The notes: a model not told the origin generated them from the letters alone. A DNA stretch of 64,000 nt from Marinobacter santoriniensis NKSG1 (GCF_000347775.1 NZ_APAT01000013.1:310001-374000); one strand, 5' to 3'; shown: positions 44,497 to 54,207, numbered from the stretch's first letter. Program-made: numbers and translations.

Positions 44497-46078
44497 GGCG
44501 TGCCTCCTGCCAGGGTGTTGCGCTATACGCCTCCCGGTACAGATGGCGGTAACGATTCACCTCATCGATCCATTGCTGATCCGACCAGCCAAGAACAGGC
44601 TGACATTGCTCGCGGAGCTGCGGCAGTAGTCTTTCGCCGCCGTCCGGCAGGATCAGGCCGAAACGGGTGCGCCGCAGCAGGAGATCGTCGAGGTGGACTA
44701 CCTGTTCGGTTTTGCAGGCGAAGGTGAGTTCTGCCCATCGAAGGTCTGTGCCAGGCACCGGCGTCAGGTCCGGTTCGTCAAGCAGTGCTGGGAGATCCGG
44801 GCCGTAACATCCGCGTAGCCGATGCCAGGCCAGATGGGTCAGGGTGGTCGGGCGCGGCAGTTCGGGCACCGGTCGAAAGACCGCCGCGCTGGCCGAACGT
44901 AATTCCCTGGGATTGTCGGAACCGATCCCCAGCGAGAGTGCCTCCCGGGCGATCTGGCGGAAGGTGGTCAGCTTACCGCCGGCAATGGTCACCAACCCCT
45001 GGTCGGCAGTGATGGTATGTTCGCGGTTTTCCTTGCTCGGGGATTTGCCCGTTCCGTCGGTGACCACCGGGCGCACTCCGGACCAGGTGGAGACGATATC
45101 CTGTTGGCTGATTCCCCGGGATGGGAATAACCGGGCGGCAATCTGCAGCAGGTAGTCCACCTCGGTTGCGGAGATGGCCGGCTCTCTCGCCAGGTTCTCG
45201 TTGTGATCCAGGTCGGTAGTTCCAAGAACGGTGGTTCCCTGCCAGGGGAAGGCGAAAACCGGTCGACCATCCTCCGGATGCAGTAACGAGACCGCGCAGG
45301 TGACCGGTAAACGCTGCCATGGCAGGACCAGATGACTGCCGCGCAACGGGCGGATCGTCAAACCGTCTGGGCATTCACCGTTTTCCTTTGGCAACCCACC
45401 CCAGGCACCGGTCGCATTGATCACAAGAGGGCTTTTGACGTCGAACTGCTGGTTGTCCAGAACGTCTTGCAGGCTGACCCCCGTCACGCGGCCATCCCTA
45501 CGGCGGATATCTACGGCACGGGTGTAATTCCGGCATACGGCTCCGTCTTCCCGGGCTTCCGAAAGAACCCGAAGCACCAACCGCGCATCGTCGGTGACAC
45601 CGTCGGCAAAGACGCTGGCCCCGAGAAGGCTGCGTGTGTTCAGGGCCGGCACCCAATTCAGGCTTTCGGCCGGATGCAGGAATCGGCGGGTCTGGCGCTT
45701 CCCCAGATAGTCGTAAACCCGAAGCAAAAGCTGGAACAGTCGTGGCCCCGGAAATCGGCCTCGGTAATGGGGCATGACAAAGGGCATTGGATCAATCAGT
45801 CCGGGCGCTTCCTGCAGCAGGCGCTCGCGCTCCCTCAGCGCTTCGCGGGCAAGCCCTGGCTGGCCGCTACCAAGGTATCTCAGGCCACCATGCACCATTT
45901 TCGATGACCGGCTGGACGTGCCCCAGGCAAAATCCTGTTGCTCCACTAACAGTGTTCGAAGGCCGCTGCCGGCGGCTTCGCGGGCAATTCCGGCGCCAGT
46001 TATGCCGCCGCCAATAACGACGACATCGAATTCCGGGTTGTCGGCCAGCACCTGGTTGAGAGGGGGACGATGAGGCAT
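44486..46078 (-). CDS. Glycerol-3-phosphate dehydrogenase/oxidase (GlpD-like)
   Basis: 530 residues. The FAD-binding N terminus has VVVIGGGITGAGIAREAAGS, then the family motif GTSSRSSKMVHGGLRYL. Later motifs are TVLGTTDLD and TIAGGKLTTFRQIAREAL, and a C-terminal helical domain follows from about 390. It should oxidise glycerol-3-phosphate to dihydroxyacetone phosphate, passing electrons to quinone or oxygen. It lies three bases after the AGPS-like gene, overlapping the kinase gene at its end. Confidence 0.9.
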   Translation of the reverse strand: MPHRPPLNQVLADNPEFDVVVIGGGITGAGIAREAAGSGLRTLLVEQQDFAWGTSSRSSKMVHGGLRYLGSGQPGLAREALRERERLLQEAPGLIDPMPFVMPHYRGRFPGPRLFQLLLRVYDYLGKRQTRRFLHPAESLNWVPALNTRSLLGASVFADGVTDDARLVLRVLSEAREDGAVCRNYTRAVDIRRRDGRVTGVSLQDVLDNQQFDVKSPLVINATGAWGGLPKENGECPDGLTIRPLRGSHLVLPWQRLPVTCAVSLLHPEDGRPVFAFPWQGTTVLGTTDLDHNENLAREPAISATEVDYLLQIAARLFPSRGISQQDIVSTWSGVRPVVTDGTGKSPSKENREHTITADQGLVTIAGGKLTTFRQIAREALSLGIGSDNPRELRSASAAVFRPVPELPRPTTLTHLAWHRLRGCYGPDLPALLDEPDLTPVPGTDLRWAELTFACKTEQVVHLDDLLLRRTRFGLILPDGGERLLPQLREQCQPVLGWSDQQWIDEVNRYRHLYREAYSATPWQEARHDR

Positions 46079-46081
46079 GAC

Positions 46082-47686
46082 TTACTCCACCAGCGTGCCG
46101 GGGTTCAGCAGCCCGTCGGGATCGAACCGCTGCTGCAATGCCTCAATGGCTGCCATGCCCAGGGGGCCTTTCTCCCGGGGCAGGTACGGTGCGTGGTCTT
46201 TGCCGACACCGTGCTGATGGCTGATGGTGCCACCGTTGGCCACAATGAGCTCGGAGGTCGAGTGCTTGAGGGTCTGCCACCGCTTGAGTGTGCCGGCGTA
46301 GCTGTCCGCTACCGGAAAAACATACGTGGTGTATATGCTGCAGCCTTCACCGTAGACGTGAGACAGATGGGTGAACACATGAGTGGGTTGATTCGGATCG
46401 CCCAACCCTTCGCGAAGATTGGTTTCAATCTTCCCCATCAGTGAATCCACATTCGACCAGTCCGTTGCCGTTTCCAGGGTGTCCACCGCGTATCCTTCCT
46501 GCCAGAGCGCTTCTCGAAGGTAGGGCATGGTGAATCGTTTTTCCGCCCACTTGTCGCCCATGCGGGTACCAAGCTGAATGCCACCGAATTGCTTGCACAG
46601 GCGTCGGGCCTGCCGCAGTGCCGCCTTGCACTGGGCAACGGAGCCGGTCACCCCAAAGGTCATCATGCATTTGCCGTCAGCCGTTCCCCGAAGGCGTAGA
46701 TACCGCTCAAGCATGCCAATCAGCGCAGGATGCCCGGCGAGCGCCAGCTGGGTTTGGGTTTCAACGGCGTTGCTCAGCCTCAACATGGACAACTGGATCC
46801 GGTTCTGTACCAGCATCCGGCAGGCTTCGCGGGCACTCTGCCAGTCCGGGAAGAAGGCCACATGGAATTGTTCCTGCTCTGGCAGCGGACTTACCCGGAC
46901 TTTGACCTCGGAGAGTATCCCGAGTCGGCCTTCGGAACCCAGGATCATTTCCCGGACATCTGGCCCTGCGCTCGACGCCGGCACCGTTGGAATGGTCAGG
47001 GTGCCTTGCAGCGTCTCAATGGCTCCACCGGCAAATAACTGCTCGATACGCCCATACCGGAGCGACTGCTGACCACTGGATCGGGATGCGACCCAGCCGC
47101 CAATCGTCGATAACTCGAAGGACTGGGGAAAGTGGCCCAGCGTGTAGCCACGGGCCCGAAGCTGGGCCTCCACCAATGGACCGGGCGTTCCGGCACCGAA
47201 CGTGGCCACCTGGCTTTCCTGGTCCAGGTCGACCAGACGGTTCATTCGGGCAAGGCTGAGGGTGAGTACCGGCCCTGAGTTTTCCAGGGGGTTGATGTGA
47301 CCGGCCACGCTCGTGCCACCGCCATAGGGAATGAGCGTTACCCGATGCTCGCGAGCGTAATCCAGAAGAGCCCGGATCTGCCCGGCATCCTCCGGCAGGG
47401 CAACGCCGTCGGGGAAGGGCCCCATTTCGCCACTTCTCATGGCCAGCCAATCGGGCAGGCTTTGACCACGAGCGTGACGCACCCGGATTTCTGCATCGGT
47501 AAAGACGATCTCGCGGACCGGGTCTGTCAGTTCCAGCCTGGATTCCGGCACTCGCTGGCACACGGCTTCAAGGGTTGCATCGGGAAGGGGCGTGGCTGAA
47601 CCAATCCGTGCTTCCAGAAAAGCGATCCCTCCGTCGGGCAGGTCCAGCGTGAATTGATCGTCGCCCCATCCATTCCAGCGCCTCAT
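46082..47686 (-). CDS. FAD-binding oxidase, alkyl-DHAP synthase-like
   Basis: 534 residues. The start MRRWNGWGDD and the FAD (PCMH-type) segment LIPYGGGTSVAGHINPLE near 111-128 are typical of bacterial homologs of alkyldihydroxyacetonephosphate synthase (AGPS). The C-terminal active-site region has FTHLSHVYGEGCSIYTTY and HQHGVGKDHAPYL. AGPS swaps the acyl chain of acyl-DHAP for a fatty alcohol, the step that makes an ether bond. Bacterial members may instead oxidise other hydroxy acids. First gene of a unit with GlpD-like and FGGY kinase genes. Confidence 0.85.
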   Translation of the reverse strand: MRRWNGWGDDQFTLDLPDGGIAFLEARIGSATPLPDATLEAVCQRVPESRLELTDPVREIVFTDAEIRVRHARGQSLPDWLAMRSGEMGPFPDGVALPEDAGQIRALLDYAREHRVTLIPYGGGTSVAGHINPLENSGPVLTLSLARMNRLVDLDQESQVATFGAGTPGPLVEAQLRARGYTLGHFPQSFELSTIGGWVASRSSGQQSLRYGRIEQLFAGGAIETLQGTLTIPTVPASSAGPDVREMILGSEGRLGILSEVKVRVSPLPEQEQFHVAFFPDWQSAREACRMLVQNRIQLSMLRLSNAVETQTQLALAGHPALIGMLERYLRLRGTADGKCMMTFGVTGSVAQCKAALRQARRLCKQFGGIQLGTRMGDKWAEKRFTMPYLREALWQEGYAVDTLETATDWSNVDSLMGKIETNLREGLGDPNQPTHVFTHLSHVYGEGCSIYTTYVFPVADSYAGTLKRWQTLKHSTSELIVANGGTISHQHGVGKDHAPYLPREKGPLGMAAIEALQQRFDPDGLLNPGTLVE

Positions 47687-47795
47687 GCAGATTCTCCAAG
47701 CAGGTTTCAGACAAGCGCGTATTCTAGTTCCTGATACAGCCTGGTCGCATTGTCAGGTGACGACAGGGTAAGTGTCATTTACCGCCAGTGGGAGC

Positions 47796-48464
47796 TCAGG
47801 GGCGAAGGGCTTCGGAGAGACGGTTGTTCAGTTCTTTCCAGCGGGAGAGTTTCTTCGCCTCGCCAATCCGGGTTCGTTCCCCGCCCGACTGATTGAGCCA
47901 GAGGCCTTCACCATTAAAGCTGTAAACCGGTTCAAGATCAGTTCGTTGGGACGCAGGCTTAATGTCGTTTATCAGGTTGTCCAGTATCAGCGGATCGGCA
48001 TCAGGCCGGGCATACCAGGCCAGGACCATGTGCGCCTGGTTCAGTTCCAGTGCTTTGACATAGACGATGCGCATCTGGTCGTCCGGAACTCCCATGGATT
48101 TGAGTGTCAGATACTTTGCAATGGAAAAGTCTTCGCAATCGCCGCCATTGGTGGTCAGCAATTCAACCGGGGTTGCCCAGTAATCCTCTTCACCCCAGTG
48201 CTGTATATCGCTGACGAACCTGACCCGGTTAAAAAACGAGTTGACCAACCGGAGTTGCCGGTTGGTCGGTGCGTTCTGGGCGAGATCGGTGAGGCGTTTC
48301 CAGTCCTCCAGGCGCTGGTAGGCGGCCTGGCCGAACTCCTTCTGAACGTAGTCCAGGAGGCGGGAGCTGAGTTCCAGGGCACCGGCCAGGGACACAACCA
48401 GCAATAGTGATAACCAGAACGAACGACTTGGATGGCGGCACTTCCGTTGCGCTGCCGTAATCAT
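47796..48464 (-). CDS. LapG-like periplasmic cysteine protease (BTLCP family)
   Basis: 222 residues from the ATG at 48464; 22 more codons upstream overlap gspC and are unlikely. A membrane or signal segment (SFWLSLLLVVSLAGALELS) precedes the protease domain with catalytic Cys in TNGGDCEDFSIAKYL, His in QAHMVLAWY and Asp in PLILDNL. The family's studied member LapG cleaves a large adhesin from the surface when c-di-GMP falls, under control of LapD. No lapD or adhesin gene lies here. It begins 7 bases after the gspC stop. Confidence 0.85.
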   Translation of the reverse strand: MITAAQRKCRHPSRSFWLSLLLVVSLAGALELSSRLLDYVQKEFGQAAYQRLEDWKRLTDLAQNAPTNRQLRLVNSFFNRVRFVSDIQHWGEEDYWATPVELLTTNGGDCEDFSIAKYLTLKSMGVPDDQMRIVYVKALELNQAHMVLAWYARPDADPLILDNLINDIKPASQRTDLEPVYSFNGEGLWLNQSGGERTRIGEAKKLSRWKELNNRLSEALRP

Positions 48465-48471
48465 GATCGCC

Positions 48472-49116
48472 TCAGTTGTTATTCCGGAGGCGTTCCCGAA
48501 GTTGTTCGAGACGCCGGCGGATTTCCTCACGCCTTTCCTGGTCGCTGGTACCGGCCTGAACGGGTGGGGATGATTGATTGGACGGCGGACTCACCGCCGT
48601 CGATGTCTCGGGAGGCTCGTCTGGCGCAATGGACAGTCCGGCCTGTTGCTCGGACTCGGGGAAGAACAGATTTTCGAGTTTTCCGGACCGCTCGATGATC
48701 ACCCGATTCGGAAAGACCGAACGCAGGGTTGCGTTTCCGGGCAACTCGTCACCCACCAGGTACACATCCGTCTGGTTTTTCTCATCCTCAATCAGGGCGC
48801 TGCCCGGAAAGTCGCCACTGGCGGCCATGACACCGCGCAGGAAGAGTCGGAGGTTGGTTTCGGGAAGGTTTTCGGTGCTGACCGCCTGGGCCTCGCCTTG
48901 GGCTGTGGCGGTCCCGAACAGGGATAAAGAGGCCAGATCCACCTTTGGCTCATTACGTTTGACAGACGCCGGCCGGGCAGCCTGGGTCTGACCGGATTGG
49001 GAAACCTGTTGCGTTTCCTGCCAGAAGCGGTATCCCTGCAGTGCCGTCGCGCCAACCATGGCAACAGCTGCGATAATGGCGAGTAACGCGGGAAGCCGCT
49101 GGTCAAGTGCAAACAT
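48472..49116 (-). CDS. gspC: Type II secretion inner-membrane protein GspC (short form)
   Basis: 214 residues: a membrane helix near 8-27, then the periplasmic homology-region domain (NLRLFLRGVMAASG, DVYLVGDELPGNATLRSVF, VIIERSGKLENLFFP), which contacts the GspD secretin. The rest is Pro/Ser-rich and ends in an Arg/Glu-rich helix; no PDZ domain is present, unlike longer GspC proteins. It is divergent from gspE across a 178-base gap that must hold both promoters. Confidence 0.82.
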   Translation of the reverse strand: MFALDQRLPALLAIIAAVAMVGATALQGYRFWQETQQVSQSGQTQAARPASVKRNEPKVDLASLSLFGTATAQGEAQAVSTENLPETNLRLFLRGVMAASGDFPGSALIEDEKNQTDVYLVGDELPGNATLRSVFPNRVIIERSGKLENLFFPESEQQAGLSIAPDEPPETSTAVSPPSNQSSPPVQAGTSDQERREEIRRRLEQLRERLRNNN

Positions 49117-49294
49117 GGACGTTCCTGAACGTTCTGGTGGACCGAAAAAAGTCCACAGGTTATCAGACGGAAATGTTTAAGTCGCAGTATAGTGTATGGA
49201 GTTATTCAGCGGGTCTCTCTCCTGTGATAGCCTTCCTGAATTAATTGAATAAAAAGGGTTTCCCGGAGTCGGGGCCCGGAAACGGGAATCCCCC

Positions 49295-50833
49295 ATGGCT
49301 GAAACGATCGAAACGGGTGTGACTTTGACCACCGCGAATGAGACACCACAACAGGAAGCACCGTTGGGCAGGCTTCCGTTCACGTTTGCCAAACGCAACG
49401 GTGTGATCCTGACCCGCTCGGAGGAAGGCGAGCCGGTCATCCTTGTGCGTCCTGGCGCCCCCCATACCGCACTCGCCGAGGCCAATCGCCTCAGCGGCGG
49501 ACGCGCCCGCTTCTCGACCATCGATGCCGGCCAGTTTGACCAGGCCCTGAATGCGGCCTATCAGAGCGACTCTGCAGAAGCGATGCAGATGGTCGAAGGC
49601 ATTGGCGATGACATGGATCTGGCCTCCCTGGCGGATTCGGTTCCGGAGACGGAAGATCTTCTCGAACAGGAAGATGATGCGCCGATTATCCGGCTGATCA
49701 ACGCCATTCTCACCGAAGCGGTCAAGACCAGTGCGTCGGACGTGCACATTGAAACCTACGAAAAGCAGCTGGTTGTGCGATTCCGGATCGACGGGGTACT
49801 TCGGGAAGTCGTGCAGCCCAAGCGCGCGTTGGCTCCGTTGCTGGTATCCCGGATCAAGGTGATGGCCAAGCTGGACATTGCCGAGAAGCGGGTGCCACAG
49901 GACGGTCGGATCGCGCTGCGTGTTGCCGGCCGGGAAGTGGATATCCGGGTCTCCACCATGCCATCGTCCAGCGGTGAGCGTGTGGTTCTGCGTCTGCTGG
50001 ACAAACAGGCAGGCACCATCCGGCTCGAATCCCTCGGCATGGCTGGCCGCGACCTCAAGTTGATGCGAAAGCTGATCAACCGGCCCTATGGAATCCTGTT
50101 GGTCACCGGTCCCACCGGCTCGGGTAAATCCACCTCTCTCTATGCGGCCTTGCAGGAAATCAACGACCGGAGCCGGAACATCCTGACCGTCGAGGACCCG
50201 ATCGAGTACAACCTGCCGGGTATCGGGCAGACCCAGGTAAATCCGAAAGTGGATATGACCTTTGCCCGGGGTTTGCGGGCCATTCTCCGGCAGGACCCGG
50301 ATGTTGTAATGATCGGCGAGGTCCGGGATCTGGAAACCGCCGAGATTTCGGTTCAGGCCAGTCTCACCGGCCACCTCGTGCTATCCACCCTGCATACCAA
50401 CACTGCCGTAGGGGCGATTACGCGCTTGATGGATATGGGAATCGAACCGTTCCTGATTTCCTCCAGCCTGGTCGGCATCGTGGCCCAGCGCCTCGTACGG
50501 GTGTTGTGTCGGGAGTGTCGCGAACCTTACACGCCGGGTGAGGAACATTGCGAATTCCTGCAGCAGGACCCGCAGAATCCTCCGACCATCTACCGGGCTC
50601 GTGGCTGCGAACACTGCAACCAACTCGGGTATCGGGGCCGTATTGGTATCTATGAGGTGGTGGAGATCAACGAGGCGATCAGCACCCTGATTCACAAACG
50701 CGCCGGAGAGATGGACCTGGAGAAAGAAGCCCGGCTCCGCGGTCCGAGCATCCACAGTGATGGCGTTAACAAGATCCTTGATGGCATAACCACGGTGGAA
50801 GAAGTGCTCCGTGTCACCCACCGGAGCCAGTAA
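49295..50833 (+). CDS. gspE: Type II secretion ATPase GspE
   Basis: 512 residues. An N-terminal domain (about 1-140) binds GspL. The ATPase core has Walker A GPTGSGKSTSLYAAL near 271-285, Asp box residues, Walker B GEVRDLETAEI near 345 and the His box HLVLSTLHTN. The zinc-binding CRECREPY ... CEHCNQLGYRGR tetracysteine element lies near 405-450. It powers pseudopilus assembly. First gene of gspEFGHIJKLM. Confidence 0.96.
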   Translation: MAETIETGVTLTTANETPQQEAPLGRLPFTFAKRNGVILTRSEEGEPVILVRPGAPHTALAEANRLSGGRARFSTIDAGQFDQALNAAYQSDSAEAMQMVEGIGDDMDLASLADSVPETEDLLEQEDDAPIIRLINAILTEAVKTSASDVHIETYEKQLVVRFRIDGVLREVVQPKRALAPLLVSRIKVMAKLDIAEKRVPQDGRIALRVAGREVDIRVSTMPSSSGERVVLRLLDKQAGTIRLESLGMAGRDLKLMRKLINRPYGILLVTGPTGSGKSTSLYAALQEINDRSRNILTVEDPIEYNLPGIGQTQVNPKVDMTFARGLRAILRQDPDVVMIGEVRDLETAEISVQASLTGHLVLSTLHTNTAVGAITRLMDMGIEPFLISSSLVGIVAQRLVRVLCRECREPYTPGEEHCEFLQQDPQNPPTIYRARGCEHCNQLGYRGRIGIYEVVEINEAISTLIHKRAGEMDLEKEARLRGPSIHSDGVNKILDGITTVEEVLRVTHRSQ

Positions 50834-50836
50834 ACC

Positions 50837-52048
50837 ATGCCCGCATACGAGTACAAGGCCCTCGATCCCCGGGGCAAGCAAAAGCACGGTGTCGTTGAGG
50901 CAGACGCCCCCCGTGCGGTTCGCCAGCAGCTCCGGGAAAAGGGACTGACGCCACTGTCGGTTGAGCCAGCGGCGGATCGTCAACGTCGGTCAACGTCATT
51001 GAGTCGGCGTGGTGGATTGGCTGCCTCGGATCTCGCATTGATCACCCGGCAACTGGCCACGCTGATCCAGTCCGGTATTCCGATTGAGCAGGCGTTGAGC
51101 GCTACTGCACAGCAATCGGAAAAGCCCCGCATCCGCAGTATGTTGATTGCCATTCGCGCCAAGGTGATGGAAGGTTACAGCCTGGCCGATGGTCTCGGTG
51201 AATTCCCCCGGGCGTTCCCCCGGCTTTACCGCTCCACGGTCGCTGCGGGGGAGCATGCCGGCCACCTGGATCTGGTACTCAACCGGCTGGCGGATTACAC
51301 CGAAGGACGCCAGGAGGCCCGCCAGAAGATCCAGCTCGCGGCAATCTATCCGATCCTGCTCAGCGTCGTTGCGGTGGCCATCGTCGTGTTCCTTCTGACT
51401 TACGTTGTCCCGGATATTATCGAGGTGTTCGTCAAACAGGGACAGGAACTGCCGGTGCTGACCCGTGGCCTGCTGGCGGTATCGGAATTTCTGAGCCAGT
51501 ACGGAGTCTATCTCCTGATCCTGTTGATTGCTGCCGTGGCCGGATTCCGGTACGCGCTGGCAAAACCCGGCTTCCGGAAGCGGTTTCACCGGCGCCTTCT
51601 GCACCTGCCTCTGCTCTCGGGCATGGTCCGTGGCATCAATACCGCCCGGTACGCCAGTACGCTGAGCATACTGACCACGAGTGGTGTGCCCCTGGTCGAG
51701 GCGATGCGAATTGCCGGCGAAGTGCTTTCCAACGATTACCTGCGGGAACGCCTGAGGGACGCGTCCCGCAAGGTGAGTGAAGGCGGATCTTTGCACCGGT
51801 CCCTTGAGCAGACCGGTTACTTTCCGCCGATGATGCTACACATGATTGCCAGTGGTGAGGCCAGTGGCGAACTGGACGACATGCTGGGGCGGACCGCACG
51901 GATGCAGGAAAACACCCTGCAGTCGAAAATTGCAGCCCTGGTGGCCCTGTTTGAGCCCATGATGCTGCTGGTCATGGGAGGGGTGGTTCTCATAATTGTC
52001 ATGGCAATCATGCTGCCCATCCTCAATATGAGTAATCTGGTGGGGTGA
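50837..52048 (+). CDS. gspF: Type II secretion inner-membrane platform protein GspF
   Basis: 403 residues with two repeated GspF cytoplasmic domains and three membrane helices (about 170, 215 and 375). Typical segments are MPAYEYKALDPRGKQ, LATLIQSGIPIEQAL and GEASGELDDMLGR. Starts three bases after gspE. Confidence 0.96.
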   Translation: MPAYEYKALDPRGKQKHGVVEADAPRAVRQQLREKGLTPLSVEPAADRQRRSTSLSRRGGLAASDLALITRQLATLIQSGIPIEQALSATAQQSEKPRIRSMLIAIRAKVMEGYSLADGLGEFPRAFPRLYRSTVAAGEHAGHLDLVLNRLADYTEGRQEARQKIQLAAIYPILLSVVAVAIVVFLLTYVVPDIIEVFVKQGQELPVLTRGLLAVSEFLSQYGVYLLILLIAAVAGFRYALAKPGFRKRFHRRLLHLPLLSGMVRGINTARYASTLSILTTSGVPLVEAMRIAGEVLSNDYLRERLRDASRKVSEGGSLHRSLEQTGYFPPMMLHMIASGEASGELDDMLGRTARMQENTLQSKIAALVALFEPMMLLVMGGVVLIIVMAIMLPILNMSNLVG

Positions 52049-52127
52049 ATCCACCGATACGTGTCAGAACCGATAAGCAGGAACGGATGCCAATCCAATG
52101 ACGAGTGAAACGATGAAGAGCAAGACT

Positions 52128-52565
52128 ATGAACAAACTGTCCAGAAGCCAGGGCTTCACCCTTATCGAGATCATGGTAGTCATGGTCATCCTGGGGTTGC
52201 TGGTGGCCATCGTCGCACCCAACATCATGGGGCGGAGTGATGAGGCAAAAGTAACCATTGCCAAGACTCAGTTGAAGAACATCCAGAGTGCTCTGGACCT
52301 GTATCGGCTGGATAACAGTCAGTATCCCTCTACGCAACAGGGGCTGGAAGCCCTGGTTTCGAAACCCAGCGGAAGCCCCGAGCCGAAGAACTGGAACCCT
52401 GAGGGCTACATGAAGAACGTACCCGAGGATCCCTGGGGGAATGAATTCCAGTACGTGAGTCCGGGCACCGAGGGCCCTTACGATCTCTATTCCTACGGTT
52501 CCGATGGTCAGGAAGGCGGTGAGGGTGATGCCGCGGACCTCAGCGTGTGGCAGGCCCGGGACTGA
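52128..52565 (+). CDS. gspG: Type II secretion major pseudopilin GspG
   Basis: 145 residues from the ATG at 52128, giving a normal 8-residue leader before the prepilin peptidase site G|FTLIEIMVVMVILGLL; in-frame ATGs at 52098 and 52113 would give longer leaders. The mature protein keeps the GspG core (NIQSALDLYRLDNSQYPSTQ) and the C-terminal calcium-binding loop region (YSYGSDGQEGGEG). It forms the body of the pseudopilus. Confidence 0.95.
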   Translation: MNKLSRSQGFTLIEIMVVMVILGLLVAIVAPNIMGRSDEAKVTIAKTQLKNIQSALDLYRLDNSQYPSTQQGLEALVSKPSGSPEPKNWNPEGYMKNVPEDPWGNEFQYVSPGTEGPYDLYSYGSDGQEGGEGDAADLSVWQARD

Positions 52566-52568
52566 TTG

Positions 52569-53099
52569 GTGTCAAAGCAGGGGACTGGTGCGGCCGGCTT
52601 TACGCTGATTGAGATTCTGGTTGTACTGATCGTGGTCGGTCTGCTGGCCTCCCTTGCCGTGTTTACCCTCGGCGGCAGTTCCCAGCAGCGCCAGCTGGAA
52701 AATCAGGTTCAGGAGTTGTATCTGCTGATGCAGACCGCAGGCGATCAGGCCGTACTGAACAATCAGGAACTCGGCGTTACGGTCAATGAGGACGGCTACC
52801 AATTTCTCGCGTTCCAGGACCAGAAAGGTGACTGGAAACCCGAGGATCAGCGCCTGTTCAGTGCGCGTACTTTTCCCGACTGGCTGGTCGTCACCAAATT
52901 TATCGAGAACGATGCGCCGAAACTGGCGTCCGGGGAGGATCGAACCCTGCCGGATATCGTCTTTTTCTCCAGCGGCGAAACCACCCCTTTCCAGGTTGAA
53001 TTCACCGTGGCAGGAAATCCCGATCAGAAACAGATTCTGGAGTCGGACGGCGTCTCCGGTGTCCAGTGGCGAAAACCCGGCGAAGAGGCAGATCGCTGA
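52569..53099 (+). CDS. gspH: Type II secretion minor pseudopilin GspH
   Basis: 176 residues from the GTG at 52569, three bases after the gspG stop (a TTG at 52566 abuts it). The leader ends G|FTLIEILVVLIVVGLLAS. The globular domain is beta-rich with a C-terminal FFSSGETTPFQVEF segment, as in GspH. Its stop overlaps the gspI start by one base. Confidence 0.9.
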   Translation: MSKQGTGAAGFTLIEILVVLIVVGLLASLAVFTLGGSSQQRQLENQVQELYLLMQTAGDQAVLNNQELGVTVNEDGYQFLAFQDQKGDWKPEDQRLFSARTFPDWLVVTKFIENDAPKLASGEDRTLPDIVFFSSGETTPFQVEFTVAGNPDQKQILESDGVSGVQWRKPGEEADR

Positions 53100-53473
53100 T
53101 GGGGCGGGCCAGGGGATTCACGCTGATCGAAGTACTCGTGGCGCTACTGGTTTTCGGCCTGATAGCGGCGGCGTCCGCCGAGGTCGGGAGCCAGTATATT
53201 TCCAGTTATGAACGGGTCCGGGACAAGACGCTCGCTGGCTGGATTGCCGATAATCGCATCAATGAGATCCGTTTGCAGGACGCATTGCCCGGTATCTCCG
53301 AAAATTCCAGTGACCTCGATTACGGCCGCTACCGGTGGCGGGTGACCACGACGGTCAAGGGTACGGCGGAACCCACCATGCGTCGGGTGGAGGTTTCCGT
53401 CGAAAAGTACGTGGGTGACCGGGCCGATCCGGTGCCGGTTCATACGCTGACGGCGTTCGTGGGTGAGCAATGA
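53099..53473 (+). CDS. gspI: Type II secretion minor pseudopilin GspI
   Basis: 124 residues from the ATG at 53099 (TGATG overlap with gspH). Prepilin site G|FTLIEVLVALLVFGL; conserved ADNRINEIRLQ in the globular part. It helps initiate the pseudopilus tip with GspJ and GspK. Confidence 0.92.
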   Translation: MGRARGFTLIEVLVALLVFGLIAAASAEVGSQYISSYERVRDKTLAGWIADNRINEIRLQDALPGISENSSDLDYGRYRWRVTTTVKGTAEPTMRRVEVSVEKYVGDRADPVPVHTLTAFVGEQ

Positions 53474-54207
53474 AACGCGCGGCCGGTTTTACGCTCATGG
53501 AAGTCCTGATCGCCGTTGCGATTACGGCGATCATTGGCTTGGGTGTCTGGCAGGTGATCCACGGCGTGGTCACGTCCCGGGATCGTGTCAACGAACTGGC
53601 CGAGCAATTCGATGGCCTGGAGAAAACCATGCTTTTCCTCGAGCGGGACATTACCCAGGTGGTAAACCGTCCGGCGAGGGATCTTTATGGCGATTTCCAG
53701 CCTGCCTTGACCACCCGGGATGACGGGTTCTCCCTGATGCTGACCCGGCAGGGCTGGCGGAACCCCCTCGGGCTTCGGCGCAGCACCCTGCAACGCGTGG
53801 GTTGGGAATACACCGGTGACGAGTTGCGCCGTCGATACTGGCCGAACGTCGATCAGGGTCAGGAGGACAACAGTGAAGATGTGCTCCTGCTGGACCAGGT
53901 GACCAGCTTCAAGTTGCGATTCCTTGACGATCAGGGTAACTGGCACGACGACTGGCCACTGAACGAAGATCTCGCAAGCGCAGATCCGGGCGCGCGACCG
54001 GACTTTCCATTACCAAAAGGCATTGAGATCACACTCGAACACAAGCGATTCGGCCGACTGGTGAGAACGTTTGCGCTTCCGGATTTTGACGCTGCCGAGG
54101 CACAGGGCGAGGTCAATCGTTCCAATGAAGCGGCCACCGGCGCGGGGGAAAACCAACAACCTCCTGCGGAGAACAACGGCGCGCAGCAGGGAGCAGGGCA
54201 GTCGTGA
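53470..54207 (+). CDS. gspJ: Type II secretion minor pseudopilin GspJ
   Basis: 245 residues, start overlapping gspI (ATGA). Prepilin site G|FTLMEVLIAVAITAII; then FLERDITQVVNRP and GWRNPLGLRRSTLQRVGW, both GspJ features. The C terminus adds a low-complexity tail rich in Ala, Glu, Gln and Asn (about 215-245). Confidence 0.92.
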   Translation: MKRAAGFTLMEVLIAVAITAIIGLGVWQVIHGVVTSRDRVNELAEQFDGLEKTMLFLERDITQVVNRPARDLYGDFQPALTTRDDGFSLMLTRQGWRNPLGLRRSTLQRVGWEYTGDELRRRYWPNVDQGQEDNSEDVLLLDQVTSFKLRFLDDQGNWHDDWPLNEDLASADPGARPDFPLPKGIEITLEHKRFGRLVRTFALPDFDAAEAQGEVNRSNEAATGAGENQQPPAENNGAQQGAGQS

